From the NCBI GenBank assembly GCA_011389765.1, contig JAABTT010000005.1, positions 1-64,000 on the forward strand: 64,000 nt of DNA, read 5' to 3'. Shown here one piece after another: positions 1 through 9,788 of this stretch (the stretch's first letter is position 1; each line of letters starts with the position of its first letter). Position numbers and translations under genes: made by a program. The notes below the pieces were generated by a model. The model ran no database searches, had not been told where the DNA came from, and saw only the letters and a list, made by a program, of their open reading frames with translations. This DNA is from Desulfohalobiaceae bacterium S24 (GTDB lineage Bacteria > Desulfobacterota > Desulfovibrionia > Desulfovibrionales > Desulfothermaceae).

Positions 1-30
1 GTCATCGATCACAAGAATCTGCGAACTCAT
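1..30 (-). CDS. Response regulator, N-terminus only (gene runs off the left edge)
   Basis: The ten codons visible on the minus strand read MSSQILVIDD. This is the typical first beta strand of a CheY-like receiver domain with its acidic pair. The gene lies downstream of, and in the same direction as, the histidine kinase at 259-2190, so it is probably that kinase's partner. The 228 bases between them hold no convincing gene. The output domain cannot be seen. Confidence 0.6.
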   Translation of the reverse strand, partial: MSSQILVIDD

Positions 31-258
31 GCTTGTATCCTGTCTCTGCTCAATCTAAGTGCTCTGGTTCGTAAGTTCGGTGACGTATTCTCTCTCAGAC
101 TGATCGAACCAAGGAGGAGGGCTCTTAATTTGTAAATCCGAAATCCGAATATCGGATTTTTCAGCGTCGCTTCCTTCACAAGAGTGAACATTCTTTTGGC
201 ATTGCAACGTCACTGTATTTACGGCTGCGTATACCAAGGTTTCCAGGCGAGAGCAGGT

Positions 259-2190
259 TCAGCCCGCCGTCTGGAGGCACCCGGGTTCCAGGGGCTCTCT
301 CCCGGGGGCCTTGGTTTTCCCGGAGCCTCCACCCTCCACCGGGAGCAGGATCACGGCCCGGGCATAGCTTCGGGTGGCACTTTCAAAGACAAGTGTTCCG
401 CCGTGTCGCTTGATGATGCCGTGGCTGATGCTCAATCCGAGTCCGGTTCCCTCCCCCCTGGGTTTGGTAGAGAAAAACGGAGTGAGGATCTTGTCCATGA
501 TCTCTGGGGGGATACCCGGACCGTTGTCCTGGATGGTGATCCTGACCCGGGATTGTCCGTTTTCAGAGAGGGTTTCGGCGCTGATGTGGAGCCGTTTGAC
601 CTCCCCGGAGGCCGGCTCCTTTTGCCTGAGCGCGTATCTGGCGTTGCTGAACAGGTTCAAAAAGACCTGCTGCAGCTCCTGGGCCTGGGCCCTGATATAC
701 GGCAGCTCCCCGGGGATATCAACCCGCAGTTCAATGCCTTCTTTGTCCAGTTGCCGCTTCACGAGTTCCAGGGCGTCGGAGAGGACCTCCTGTACGGAGA
801 GCAGACTATGATGCTCGTCGTCTTTCCTGGCGAAAGAGAGCAGGTTGCTGACAATTCGGGCGATACGTTCGCTTTCGGTGATGATCCGTTCGGAGAACTC
901 TCCAGTCCTGGCGCATCGCGGTTCAATATTTAGGAGCCGCTCGGCATAGTTGATGATCCCGTTGATCGGATTGTTGATCTCGTGGGCCACGCCTGCTGCG
1001 AGTTCGCCGATGGAAGCCAGGTGGGCATTGTGCATGGCTTCGGCCTCGATGCGCTTCTTTTCCGTGATGTCGCACCAGAGCACGATGACCATCTTACGGC
1101 CGTCCACATCGACAAACGGAGAAAATATCAGTTCGTAGTTGTTGCCGTCCTCCAGCACGGTTTCGGACTGGTGAATGGCCTTTCCGGCAATGGTGGCCTG
1201 AACCCGGCAGAAGCTGCAGGGCTGTTCAGAGCCCATGTAGGCCTTGAAGCATTTTCTGCCTATGCACTCGGTTTCGTAATAGCTGGTCACGAAGGCGTTC
1301 TGGTACCTGACGATCTGCTCGCCGTCGACGATATACATCCCGTGACCCATGGCATTGAGGACTTCCCGCAGCTTCTCGCTCTCGGACTGGATCATTTCCT
1401 CGGCCCGCTTTCTGGTCTCGATCTCCCTGGCCAGCTTGAGGGCGTGCCGCTGGGAGGCCCGCCGGCTTCGGGCCAGCTCCAGCATGTGGTAGAGGATGAA
1501 GATCCCGGCGATCCCGATGAGCAGGGCCGGAAGAAGAACGGCGTTCAAACGCAGACTTCGGGTCTGCTCCTGGATGTGGTTCTTCATCTGCCGGCTGATG
1601 GCGGAAAGTTCGTTGGCGAACAGGGTGTTGGACATGGAGGTGCTGCGCCTGAGGGCGCTGATCGCGTCCACCAGGCCTTCCTGATAATGACCGGTAGCCC
1701 AGTTCTCCCCGAAGTTGACCAGCAGGTTCCCGGAATCGTTCTCCGGTTTTTCCGCTGCCAGGTAGGTCTTCAGCTCGGCGCTGCAGGTCTGGAACTGGTC
1801 CCTGATGACGTTCATATGTATCCGGGCCCGCTCCACCTCGATCTGAAAGTCGAGGTCCTGCCGGATGAGGTCCCGGGTGAATCTGGAATCGAGAAAGGAT
1901 TGGAATTCGGTCTCGAAGAGCGCTTTGGCCTGGTTCCATTGTTTCCGGGTCGTATTCAGGGTGTAGGTGCTGAAGAGCTCCAGGGTCAAGGCCTCGCATT
2001 TCCTCCAGGCCAGGGGAAGCCGATGGGCTTTGTCTTGGATCTCATGGAGCGTTTGCAGCCTGAAGTGGGAGTAGATGGCGGCGCCAAGGGCCCCGCCAAA
2101 ACAGATTAGGACAATCAGGCCGAAAAAAAAGATGGACTTGGGATCGATCCCCTGCTTCGACCAGCCCTGTCCGTGCTGAGTGGCCTTCAT
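259..2190 (-). CDS. Membrane-bound PAS sensor histidine kinase
   Basis: This 643-residue protein has a membrane segment near residues 19-42, a helical periplasmic sensor region and a second membrane segment near 215-240. A coiled linker, a PAS domain (about 265-375), a HisKA helix and a HATPase_c domain follow. The phosphoacceptor is in HEINNP at about residue 403; the ATP lid shows DNGPGIP and GTGLGLS. It should autophosphorylate on His and pass phosphate to the response regulator starting at position 30. Its ATG overlaps the stop of the sigma-54 activator by four bases (ATGA), so the two are translationally coupled. The PAS domain contains CRKCFKAY and CSFCR cysteine pairs, which might bind a metal or sense redox; that is only a suggestion. 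The ligand is unknown. Confidence 0.9.
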   Translation of the reverse strand: MKATQHGQGWSKQGIDPKSIFFFGLIVLICFGGALGAAIYSHFRLQTLHEIQDKAHRLPLAWRKCEALTLELFSTYTLNTTRKQWNQAKALFETEFQSFLDSRFTRDLIRQDLDFQIEVERARIHMNVIRDQFQTCSAELKTYLAAEKPENDSGNLLVNFGENWATGHYQEGLVDAISALRRSTSMSNTLFANELSAISRQMKNHIQEQTRSLRLNAVLLPALLIGIAGIFILYHMLELARSRRASQRHALKLAREIETRKRAEEMIQSESEKLREVLNAMGHGMYIVDGEQIVRYQNAFVTSYYETECIGRKCFKAYMGSEQPCSFCRVQATIAGKAIHQSETVLEDGNNYELIFSPFVDVDGRKMVIVLWCDITEKKRIEAEAMHNAHLASIGELAAGVAHEINNPINGIINYAERLLNIEPRCARTGEFSERIITESERIARIVSNLLSFARKDDEHHSLLSVQEVLSDALELVKRQLDKEGIELRVDIPGELPYIRAQAQELQQVFLNLFSNARYALRQKEPASGEVKRLHISAETLSENGQSRVRITIQDNGPGIPPEIMDKILTPFFSTKPRGEGTGLGLSISHGIIKRHGGTLVFESATRSYARAVILLPVEGGGSGKTKAPGREPLEPGCLQTAG

Positions 2191-3971
2191 AGCCCGTCCT
2201 CCGAGCCGGGGCCGGATGTTCCGGAGGCGTTTTCCAAACCCTTCCGGCGCTGCAGTTTGCGGTACAGGGTGGCCGGGTTGACCCGGAGGTGCTCGGCAGC
2301 TTTCTGCAGGGTCCCCAGCCTGCTGATGGTCCTGGTGATGAGCTGATTTTCAAAAACGGCAACGGCCTGCTTCAGGGACTGCTGTCCCTGTGCACTCACA
2401 GCAAAAGATGCTTTGAGAAACTGGGGCGGGAGCTCATTCGGACTGACTTCCTCATCCTGGCCGAGAACCACCAGCCGTTCGATGAGGTGCTTGAGCTCCC
2501 GGACATTGCCGGGCCAGTGGTAGTCGCAGAGATGGTCCATGACGGAAGGAGACAGGCGGACCGAGCGTTTGTACTTGCTGTTGAAGTGTTCCAAAAAATG
2601 TGTCAGCAGGCCGGGGATGTCCTCCTGGCGCTCTTTAAGAGCCGGCAGCTGCAGGGGGACCACATTCAAACGGTAGTAGAGATCCTCCCGGAAGGCGCCC
2701 TTTTGCACCATGTCTTCCAGGTTCTTGTTGGTGATGAAGATGAAGCGGACATTGATTTTCTTTTTTCTCACTCCTCCGACCCGGGTCAGTTCATAGTCCT
2801 GAAGTACGGTCAATAGTTTGCTCTGCAAAGACAGGGATAACTCCCCGATTTCGTCAAGAACCAGGGTTCCGCCTTCGGCCGCTTCAAACAATCCGGCCTT
2901 TCCCCTGGGACTGGCGCCGGTAAAGGCCCCGGGTTCATAGCCGAAGAGCTCTGCTTCCAGCAAATTGTCCGGTATGGCGCCGCAGTTGATCTTCAAAAAA
3001 GGGCCCCGGGCAAAGTCCAGACTGCGCTGGTGGATGAACTTGGCCACCACCTCCTTGCCTACTCCGGTCTCTCCGGTGATTAAAATCGGGGTGGACACCG
3101 GTGCGATATGCCCGGCCAGATCCAGGACTTTGTGCATCGCCCCGGATTCGGCAATGATGGATTCGTCTTTGAAAAATTGACGGTTGAGCCGGTCGAGCTT
3201 TTCTTGATACCTGGCTGTTAATTTTTTGGCTTGCTCAAGCTGCCGGGACAGGGACCGGATCTCGGTCAGATCCCGGACTGTGGTCACGACCATGCTCACC
3301 TCGCCCTGATCGTCGAAAACCGGGTTTCCGGAGACCAGCACATCCCGCCTGCTGTGTGTCTTGGCCTGGAGGGAAATGGGCCTTTTTTCTTTGAGGATCA
3401 TGGGGGTTACAAATCTGGATACATAGCCTTCTTTTTCCAGGTCAAGCGTGCTTTTGCCCAGAACATCCTCGGGCTTGAGTCCGGTGATCCGCTCCCAGGC
3501 CGGATTGACCCGGGTGGTGATCCCCTGGCCGTCGGTGATGTACAGGCCGTCATAGGTGGACTGGATGATGGTGTTCAGCTCCTTGACCGTGCGCTTGTAG
3601 GCCTCCATCTCGAAGACCACCTTTTCCAGGTCGGTGTATTTCTGGAAGACGCTGACCACCCCGAGAACCTGCCCGTCTTCGAGGATCGGGGATCTGTTGA
3701 CATACAGGGCCTGCTTGTTGATTTGATAGCGGATGCCGATCTGGGGACGGCCGGAGTGCATGATGTTTTGAAAATCCTTCCAGGCCTTTGTGCTGATGTC
3801 CGCAAGATGAGCCCCGTCCAGGCGAGAGTCGTCAAAATTCAGGATATGCCGGGCCGCGCGGTTTGAAAAAATCACTTTTCCACTGCGATCCACAATAAAG
3901 ACCCCGTTTTCAAAGTTATTGAGCACCAGTTCAAAAAAACGAGCGGGTTCTTCTTTGAAAAACATCTCCAT
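2187..3971 (-). CDS. Sigma-54-dependent transcriptional activator with two PAS domains
   Basis: This 594-residue enhancer-binding protein has PAS domains at about 8-110 and 125-240. An AAA+ ATPase follows, with Walker A GETGVGKE near 299, the sigma-54 contact loop GAFTGA near 348 and Walker [10 protein letters not shown] Fis-type helix-turn-helix is at about 555-590. No receiver domain is present, so control is by ligand or redox sensing through PAS rather than phosphorylation. The start is supported by AAAGGAG about 9 bases upstream, although the gene then overlaps the end of the EamA transporter by 41 bases. The histidine kinase gene follows with a 4-base overlap, so one operon carries two separate PAS sensors. 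Its target promoters are not evident here. Confidence 0.92.
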   Translation of the reverse strand: MEMFFKEEPARFFELVLNNFENGVFIVDRSGKVIFSNRAARHILNFDDSRLDGAHLADISTKAWKDFQNIMHSGRPQIGIRYQINKQALYVNRSPILEDGQVLGVVSVFQKYTDLEKVVFEMEAYKRTVKELNTIIQSTYDGLYITDGQGITTRVNPAWERITGLKPEDVLGKSTLDLEKEGYVSRFVTPMILKEKRPISLQAKTHSRRDVLVSGNPVFDDQGEVSMVVTTVRDLTEIRSLSRQLEQAKKLTARYQEKLDRLNRQFFKDESIIAESGAMHKVLDLAGHIAPVSTPILITGETGVGKEVVAKFIHQRSLDFARGPFLKINCGAIPDNLLEAELFGYEPGAFTGASPRGKAGLFEAAEGGTLVLDEIGELSLSLQSKLLTVLQDYELTRVGGVRKKKINVRFIFITNKNLEDMVQKGAFREDLYYRLNVVPLQLPALKERQEDIPGLLTHFLEHFNSKYKRSVRLSPSVMDHLCDYHWPGNVRELKHLIERLVVLGQDEEVSPNELPPQFLKASFAVSAQGQQSLKQAVAVFENQLITRTISRLGTLQKAAEHLRVNPATLYRKLQRRKGLENASGTSGPGSEDGL

Positions 3972-4920
3972 CCGGCGTGTCTCCTTTGCTGTGCCGCGAA
4001 TTTTTGCGTTTCAGGGCTGAGAGGGACTCCAGAAAACCTGCCGCGATGATCAAAATGGCTCCAAACCCCATTGGGAGCGTGAAGGCTTCGTCCGCCAGAA
4101 GGGCTGCGGAAGCAGCGCCGACAATTACCTCGCTCATCAGGAGAATACCGATTCTGGCTGGGTCCAGGTTTTGGATGGCCCACATGAAAACAGTCAGGGA
4201 CAGGGCCCACCACAAGATGCCGAGAAGCAGGGCCCAGCCTGCGACGGGCAGGATGTTTACATATGAAACGGCCTGGGGCAAGGGGGCCAGGATGACGGCC
4301 AGAACCGCGGCCATGATCACCCCGCCGAGACAGAAGATAAAATTGGTTTCCGCGGCATTGGTTCTGGAATGGACATACATGCCGGTGGAGGCCACGGACC
4401 AGAGCAGACCCGAGGCCAGTCCGAACAGGTCGCCCAGGCTCTTGGGGAGGGGCAACCCCCCGGGGTGACTGTCTTTCAGGACCAGGGCGATTCCCAGGAG
4501 TCCGCTGCCGATGGCCGCGTATCTCCATCTGCTGACCGGCCACTTCATCCAGAAGCGCGCTATCAGAGTGCTCCAGACCGGGGTCAGGTAAAAAAACAGG
4601 ATGACCACAGCAACCTGGCCGTAAAGCAGGCCGTTTGAATAGAGGACAAAAGACGCCCCGCCCAGGGCGATGCTGACCAGTGCCCGGTTGCTGGAAGCCT
4701 TCAGACGGACTCGGCCCTTCCAGGCAAAGGGGGCAAGGCACAGACAGCCGATCAGCACAATGCACAGACTTGTCCAGGGTCCTGCCCCGGCCAGAGCCTC
4801 GAGTTTTCTGAGAGGGATCCAGTACACACCCCAGAGGCTACCGAGACAGACCACAACGAGAGGGGAAAACGGGGCGGCCGGCAAAGGCTCTCTGTTTCCG
4901 GGTTTTGGGTTAAGAGGCAT
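3931..4920 (-). CDS. EamA/DMT-family membrane transporter
   Basis: The 329-residue protein has about ten hydrophobic segments arranged as two EamA repeats, the usual drug/metabolite transporter topology and length. These proteins export or import small metabolites across the inner membrane; the substrate cannot be read from sequence. It is the first gene of the minus-strand operon that continues into the sigma-54 activator and the kinase, with a 41-base overlap at its 3' end. The charged C-terminal tail produced by that overlap is not part of the usual family fold. The 284-base region upstream separates it from the divergent DHH phosphoesterase; no clear promoter could be picked out there. 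Confidence 0.85.
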   Translation of the reverse strand: MPLNPKPGNREPLPAAPFSPLVVVCLGSLWGVYWIPLRKLEALAGAGPWTSLCIVLIGCLCLAPFAWKGRVRLKASSNRALVSIALGGASFVLYSNGLLYGQVAVVILFFYLTPVWSTLIARFWMKWPVSRWRYAAIGSGLLGIALVLKDSHPGGLPLPKSLGDLFGLASGLLWSVASTGMYVHSRTNAAETNFIFCLGGVIMAAVLAVILAPLPQAVSYVNILPVAGWALLLGILWWALSLTVFMWAIQNLDPARIGILLMSEVIVGAASAALLADEAFTLPMGFGAILIIAAGFLESLSALKRKNSRHSKGDTPDGDVFQRRTRSFF

Positions 4921-5204
4921 GAAAACGCAATCTCGCTGTCAGGGGTTGTTGTGAAGCATGCCAAGATTAGCAAAACCCAAGGAGCTTGGCAATCAGCCCG
5001 ATTCTTTCGACTTTACTCGCGGCTCAGAGCATTGTACAACAATATAGCTCAGCAAAGCAGAGCCGGCGGTTCTGCCTGATCGCGGACAGAAGGCCGGTGG
5101 ACGCCGGAACACTTCGGCAGGCGATCGGATAGTTCAAGCGGCAGGCAGGTTTGGAAAAGGCCGCACAATGAACATGAACGGATAAACTTTCAGGAGCAAA
5201 GGAT

Positions 5205-6347
5205 ATGGCCACTCAAAAAAATGCCTCCCCAGAGAAATCGCAGAAAAATGACACTGACCGGGCTGCCGCCTTCAAAGCTTTTCTCGAGGCCCATCAACAG
5301 GAGCGCCATGCGGTGATCCTGCAGGAGTATCCGGATCCTGACGCTATTGCTTCGGCTTTTGTGCATCAGATCATAGCTCTCAAATATGAAATCACTGTGG
5401 ATATCCTGTATTCCGGAACCATCAGCCACCAGCAGAACCGTGCCCTGGTCAATCTGCTCAAGATCGAGCTGATACCGTTTTCAAAAGACCACGATTTTTC
5501 GCAGTATGACGGAGCGATCTTCGTGGACAATCAGGGCGGCACGGCCCGGGAGCTGGTCAAGGTCCTCCAGAAACACAAAATTCCGATGCTGATGGTCGTG
5601 GACCACCACGAACCCCAGGACATTCTCCGGCCGGAAGTGTCCGATATCCGGAGGATCGGGGCCACGGCCACGATGTATACCCAGTATATCCGGGCCGGTC
5701 TGCTGGAGATGCAGTCCGGCAACGAGGACCATGTGAAGTTGGCCACGGCCTTGATGCACGGCATCCTGACCGACACCAGCGGATTCCTCCTGGCCGGTCC
5801 CGAAGATTTTGAGGCGGCCGGATTCTTATGCCAGTATCAGGATGTGGAAATTCTGGAGCACGTCATGAGCCAGGAACGTTCGAAAAAGACCATGGAGGTC
5901 ATTTCCAAATCCTTGACCCACCGCATGCTGGCCGAGAGTTTTTCTATCTCCGGCATCGGCTATCTCAAAACCGGGGATCGGGATGCCATTCCCCAGGCTG
6001 CGGATTTTCTGGTGACGGAAGAGAACGTGCACACGGCCATTGTCTACGGGATCGTTACCGGGCAGGAGCAAGAGGATTTTCTGGTGGGATCGCTGCGGAC
6101 CACCAAGATCACCCTGGACCCTGATGACTTCATCAAGGATGTCTTCGGCAAGGACAGTCAGGGCCAGTATTTCGGAGGCGGGAAGCATACTGCCGGCGGA
6201 TTTCAGATGTCCCTGGGATTTTTGTCCGGCGGTCACGGCACGGATTACCAGAAAGTCAAATGGCAGGCCTATGACACGAAAATCAAGGAGAGGATCTTCA
6301 CGAAGATCGGGTATGATCAAGGATCGGAAACAGACTCGGAGTCCTGA
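5205..6347 (+). CDS. DHH/DHHA1-family phosphoesterase (NrnA-like)
   Basis: This 380-residue cytoplasmic protein shows the DHH-family metal motifs DPDAIAS (near residue 45) and VDHHEP (near 130), a middle section with GILTDTSG, and a DHHA1-like C-terminal half ending in a GGGKHTAGG substrate-binding loop. Relatives hydrolyse short oligoribonucleotides (nanoRNase) or pAp/c-di-AMP-type nucleotides with Mn2+. Which of these it prefers cannot be decided from sequence. The start has an AGGAGCAAAGG ribosome site. The charged first 20 residues form a small extension. Its 3' end overlaps the convergent lipid kinase gene by 31 bases. Confidence 0.85.
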   Translation: MATQKNASPEKSQKNDTDRAAAFKAFLEAHQQERHAVILQEYPDPDAIASAFVHQIIALKYEITVDILYSGTISHQQNRALVNLLKIELIPFSKDHDFSQYDGAIFVDNQGGTARELVKVLQKHKIPMLMVVDHHEPQDILRPEVSDIRRIGATATMYTQYIRAGLLEMQSGNEDHVKLATALMHGILTDTSGFLLAGPEDFEAAGFLCQYQDVEILEHVMSQERSKKTMEVISKSLTHRMLAESFSISGIGYLKTGDRDAIPQAADFLVTEENVHTAIVYGIVTGQEQEDFLVGSLRTTKITLDPDDFIKDVFGKDSQGQYFGGGKHTAGGFQMSLGFLSGGHGTDYQKVKWQAYDTKIKERIFTKIGYDQGSETDSES

Positions 6348-7315
6348 ACCGGCCGGCCCCGACCCTGCAGACCACCCGTGGGGTTCCCCGGGGTGGAAGG
6401 CACCATGAGGGTGACGGCGCGGGGAAGCATCTCGATGGATACCGGAAGTCTCCCGATCTGCTCACCGTCCACGTCCAGCAGGACGTCTTCCCGGGATTCG
6501 GCGGCAATGGACCGGGCTTCGGACACGATCACCCCCGGAACATCCAGTATCCTGCCGTTGTAGAGTTTGGGCAGATGCTGCAGGATCTGCAGCACATTCA
6601 GGTTGGGGATGATCACCACCACAAACAGGCCGTCGTTGAGTCGGGCCTGCGGAGCGATCCGCATCCCGCCGCCGTGATACTGGCCGTTGGCCACCGCGAG
6701 ATTCCAGACCGTCAGGGCCTGCTCCGGCCCCTGGTCCAGGCGCAGGCCTATCGCTTTGGGCTTCGAGAGCAGCAGGCTCAGGCAGCTCGCCCAGAGAAAG
6801 GCGCAGAGCGGACCGAGGTATTTCCGGCTGGTGTTGACCCGCTGAACGACATCCCCGCCCACTCCAAAGCTGGCGACATTATGGAAATAGCGTTGCTGGA
6901 AGCCCCCTGTTCCAGGGGGATAGGTGATGCGGCCGATATCGAGGCGTTCCTCCCGGCCTGAGACCAAAACCTCCAGGGCTTGCCCGACATCTCGCGGAAT
7001 GGGAAGGGTTTTGATCAGATCACAGCCGGTTCCGTTGGGAATGAAGCCGATGGGGATGTCGGCCGGGGATGAAGACAGGGTGCAGACCGCGTTGATCACC
7101 TCGTTCAGGGTTCCGTCGCCTCCCAGGCAGATCAGGCTCCTGGCTCCGTTGTCCAGGGCCTGCCGGGAAGCCTGCCAGGCCATTCCCGGACCCTTTGTGA
7201 TGTGTATGGGAATGTCTCCAAACCGACTCCTGATTCCGGGTGCGAGCCAGGTCCAGGTCTTGCGGGCCGAGCCCCGACCGGCCCGGGGATTGATTACAAC
7301 CGCCGGCTTGTCCAT
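6317..7315 (-). CDS. Diacylglycerol/lipid kinase family protein
   Basis: This 332-residue protein belongs to the DagK/YegS-like lipid kinase family. VVINPRAGRG at the N-terminus, the nucleotide-binding LGGDGTLNEV near residue 65 and PNGTGCD near 95 are the diagnostic motifs. Family members phosphorylate diacylglycerol, phosphatidylglycerol or related lipids at the membrane surface. The gene follows iorB after only 29 bases on the same strand and may be co-transcribed with it. Its tail overlaps the convergent DHH gene by 31 bases. The exact substrate is not known. Confidence 0.85.
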   Translation of the reverse strand: MDKPAVVINPRAGRGSARKTWTWLAPGIRSRFGDIPIHITKGPGMAWQASRQALDNGARSLICLGGDGTLNEVINAVCTLSSSPADIPIGFIPNGTGCDLIKTLPIPRDVGQALEVLVSGREERLDIGRITYPPGTGGFQQRYFHNVASFGVGGDVVQRVNTSRKYLGPLCAFLWASCLSLLLSKPKAIGLRLDQGPEQALTVWNLAVANGQYHGGGMRIAPQARLNDGLFVVVIIPNLNVLQILQHLPKLYNGRILDVPGVIVSEARSIAAESREDVLLDVDGEQIGRLPVSIEMLPRAVTLMVPSTPGNPTGGLQGRGRPVQDSESVSDP

Positions 7316-7344
7316 GGTTCCTGAACGCGGGGATCCATATTTTT

Positions 7345-7944
7345 TTATCCGGATTGGGCGCTACGGTTCTGAAACCCCATATCCAAGGCTTCGAGGTTGA
7401 GAGAAACGATTTTTTCCGGCAAGTGCCGTCGAACCGAGGTTTGAAGTGCTTCCAGGGAAAACGGTGATTTCGGGCTTGCAGCCAAAGCCCCCAGCAAGAC
7501 GATGTTTGCCGCCCGCACGGTTCCGGCTTCGGCGGCCAGGGTTTTGCAGGGCAAAAAATAGGTTTGTGACGAGCAGGCCAGGCATTGCTCCCGGATGTAA
7601 TCCAGCTCCGGATAGGTCTCCTGCCCCGTACTCACCCCTACGGGATAGGTCGGTTCGATGTTGCTGATGATCAAGCCCTCCGGGCGGAGGTAATGCAAAG
7701 CCCGGAGCGTTTCCAGAGGTTCGAAGCCCAAAAGGATGTCCGCTTCTCCGGAGGTGATCCTTGGACTGGCATAGCCCCCCAGGAGCAGGGTGGACTCGAC
7801 GATACCCCCTCTTTGGGCCATCCCGTGGATTTCTCCGGAACAGACCTCGATGCCCTGATCCAGGGCTGTCAGGGACAAGAGGTTGGTCGCGGTCAGGGTC
7901 CCTTGACCTCCGACACCGGCCAGGAAAAGACGCATCCTGCTCAT
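7345..7944 (-). CDS. iorB: Indolepyruvate:ferredoxin oxidoreductase, beta subunit
   Basis: The 199-residue gamma-type subunit of a 2-oxoacid:ferredoxin oxidoreductase pairs with IorA. Together they convert aryl pyruvates (from Trp, Phe, Tyr transamination) plus CoA to aryl acetyl-CoA, CO2 and reduced ferredoxin, or run in reverse for aromatic amino acid synthesis. The glycine-rich GVGGQGTLTAT start and the GMAQRGG motif are typical of the family. The ATG overlaps the iorA stop by four bases, showing translational coupling. Length is normal for bacterial IorB. Confidence 0.93.
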   Translation of the reverse strand: MSRMRLFLAGVGGQGTLTATNLLSLTALDQGIEVCSGEIHGMAQRGGIVESTLLLGGYASPRITSGEADILLGFEPLETLRALHYLRPEGLIISNIEPTYPVGVSTGQETYPELDYIREQCLACSSQTYFLPCKTLAAEAGTVRAANIVLLGALAASPKSPFSLEALQTSVRRHLPEKIVSLNLEALDMGFQNRSAQSG

Positions 7945-9788
7945 GAAGTGCTCCTTTTTCGAGTCTTGATGGAAGGACAGATCTGCACGCAGACCATGCA
8001 GCCGGTGCAGAGGTCGGCATCGATCTGGACGTTTTCGTCCTGGACAAAAAAGGCAGGACAGGCCAGTTCTTGGAGACAGGTCCTGACCTCAGGGGTTTGC
8101 TCCTCCACAACGGCCGTGACGGCCTTGTGGCTGCGCAGGGTGCGCTGGGCGAACAGAACGCAGGGCTCCTCGGCGATGATCACTCTGACCCCGGTCAGGT
8201 TCTTGAAGGTCTCCAGGGTCTCCAGGGTTTTTTTCAGATTCAGGGGCTTGATTTTTTGGACCTGTTCCACCCCGCAGCCTCTGACCACCTGTTCGATGTC
8301 CACCCGTTTGGGGTTGGGGCCGTGCCGGGAATGCTCCACCCCGGGATGGGGCTGGTGTCCGGTCATGGCCGTGGTTTTGTTGTCCAGAATGATCACCAGA
8401 ATGTCATGTTCGTTGTGCAGGGCGTTGATGAGGCCGGTGATGCCGGAATGGAAAAAGGTCGAGTCGCCGATGTAGGCGATGACCGGCTGGTCTGTGACTC
8501 TGGAGACCCCGCTGCCTCCGGAAATGGATGAGCCCATGCAAAACAGAAAATCAGCAGCCTGAAATGGGGGGAGAAAGCCGAGAGTATAGCAGCCGATATC
8601 TGAAGAGGCAACGGCCTGATCCCCGAAGACTTGACGAACGGCGTAGTAGACGGCCCGGTGGGAGCAGCCCGGACAGAGATTGGGCGGGCGGCCCGGCAGG
8701 TGTTCTTCCTGAGGGCAGGGAATCTTTTCTTTGGATGGCAGGTCCTTCAAAGCGCAGAGGGCCCGGCCGACTAAGGCGGTGGAATATTCTCCGATTCTGG
8801 TCAAGGTTTCGTCTTTGCCTATGATTGTGCAGTCCAGAGCGTTTCTCTGGCACAAGACCCGGACGGTGTCTTCCACAAAAGGTTCGAGCTCTTCTAAAAC
8901 CAGAACGCGTCTTACTCTCCGGAGAAAGTCCACAAGCATTTTCTCGGGAAAGGGGTAGCTGAAGCCGAGTTCGAGTACCTGAAAACTATCTTTAAGATCG
9001 AGGTCATACAGGGCATCCTGCAGATAGGAACGGGCCATTCCCGTGGCAATGATGCCGATTTCACCCTTTCCTGTGGAAAAATTCCAGGCAGATTTTTCGG
9101 TTTCTTTTTGAATAGCGGCCAGGTTTTCCAGCAGAATGGGATGTCTTTTCCTGGCAATAGCCGGCAAAGGAACGAAGCGGAAGGGATCTTTGTAAAACCG
9201 GCCTCTGGTCTTGGGAGGTTCTTTTTTTCCGAGGGTAACCGGTCCACGGAGATGGCTGACCCGGGTCGTAGTCCTGAGCAGGACCGGCTGCTGCCATCTG
9301 GCTGAAGAGAGGAGAGCCTCCTTCATCATGTCCTTGGTTTCCTGGGCGGTTGCCGGCTCAAAACAGGGCAGTCCGGCCATCCGGGCCAGGAGGCGGTTGT
9401 CCTGTTCGTTCTGGCTGGAGTGGCATCCAGGATCGTCGGCGCTCAGAATAACCAGTCCGCCTGGGGTTCCGATAGTGGCCAGGGTCATGAGGGGGTCGGC
9501 CGCAACATTGACCCCGACATGCTTCATGGTGACCAAAGTGGGCACCCCGGCCAGGGCTGCGCCGCCGGCGACTTCCATGGCCACCTTTTCATTGATGGAG
9601 TATTCAAAAGCATACTCGGCTTCAGGGGCCAGGGCATAAAAAGTGTCCGGGGCTTCAGATGACGGCGTCCCTGGATAGCAGGTCACACATCCCACGCCGG
9701 CCTCAAGTGCGCCGCGCACAAGGGCTTCGTTCCCGAGGAGCAGGACCCTTTGGCCCGGAGTGCCGTTCAAGATTTCAGGGAGGGTCAT
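7941..9788 (-). CDS. iorA: Indolepyruvate:ferredoxin oxidoreductase, alpha subunit
   Basis: This 615-residue subunit carries the pyrimidine domain, the TPP-binding domain (PGCSHRA near 375, then GDSTFFHSG) and a C-terminal ferredoxin-like end. Only one full 4Fe-4S motif, CTGCMVCVQIC, is present in the last 25 residues. The region where the other cluster of the family normally sits keeps just two cysteines (TCLQELACP). It acts in the cytoplasm with IorB on aryl-pyruvates. Its start overlaps the TPR gene by four bases and its stop overlaps iorB by four, so the order TPR-iorA-iorB is one operon. Confidence 0.93.
   Translation of the reverse strand: MTLPEILNGTPGQRVLLLGNEALVRGALEAGVGCVTCYPGTPSSEAPDTFYALAPEAEYAFEYSINEKVAMEVAGGAALAGVPTLVTMKHVGVNVAADPLMTLATIGTPGGLVILSADDPGCHSSQNEQDNRLLARMAGLPCFEPATAQETKDMMKEALLSSARWQQPVLLRTTTRVSHLRGPVTLGKKEPPKTRGRFYKDPFRFVPLPAIARKRHPILLENLAAIQKETEKSAWNFSTGKGEIGIIATGMARSYLQDALYDLDLKDSFQVLELGFSYPFPEKMLVDFLRRVRRVLVLEELEPFVEDTVRVLCQRNALDCTIIGKDETLTRIGEYSTALVGRALCALKDLPSKEKIPCPQEEHLPGRPPNLCPGCSHRAVYYAVRQVFGDQAVASSDIGCYTLGFLPPFQAADFLFCMGSSISGGSGVSRVTDQPVIAYIGDSTFFHSGITGLINALHNEHDILVIILDNKTTAMTGHQPHPGVEHSRHGPNPKRVDIEQVVRGCGVEQVQKIKPLNLKKTLETLETFKNLTGVRVIIAEEPCVLFAQRTLRSHKAVTAVVEEQTPEVRTCLQELACPAFFVQDENVQIDADLCTGCMVCVQICPSIKTRKRSTS

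Noticed and set aside
55-237. Small minus-strand frame before the kinase
   Set aside because: No ribosome site, no recognisable features, and it overlaps a repeat-like AAATCCGAAATCCG stretch.
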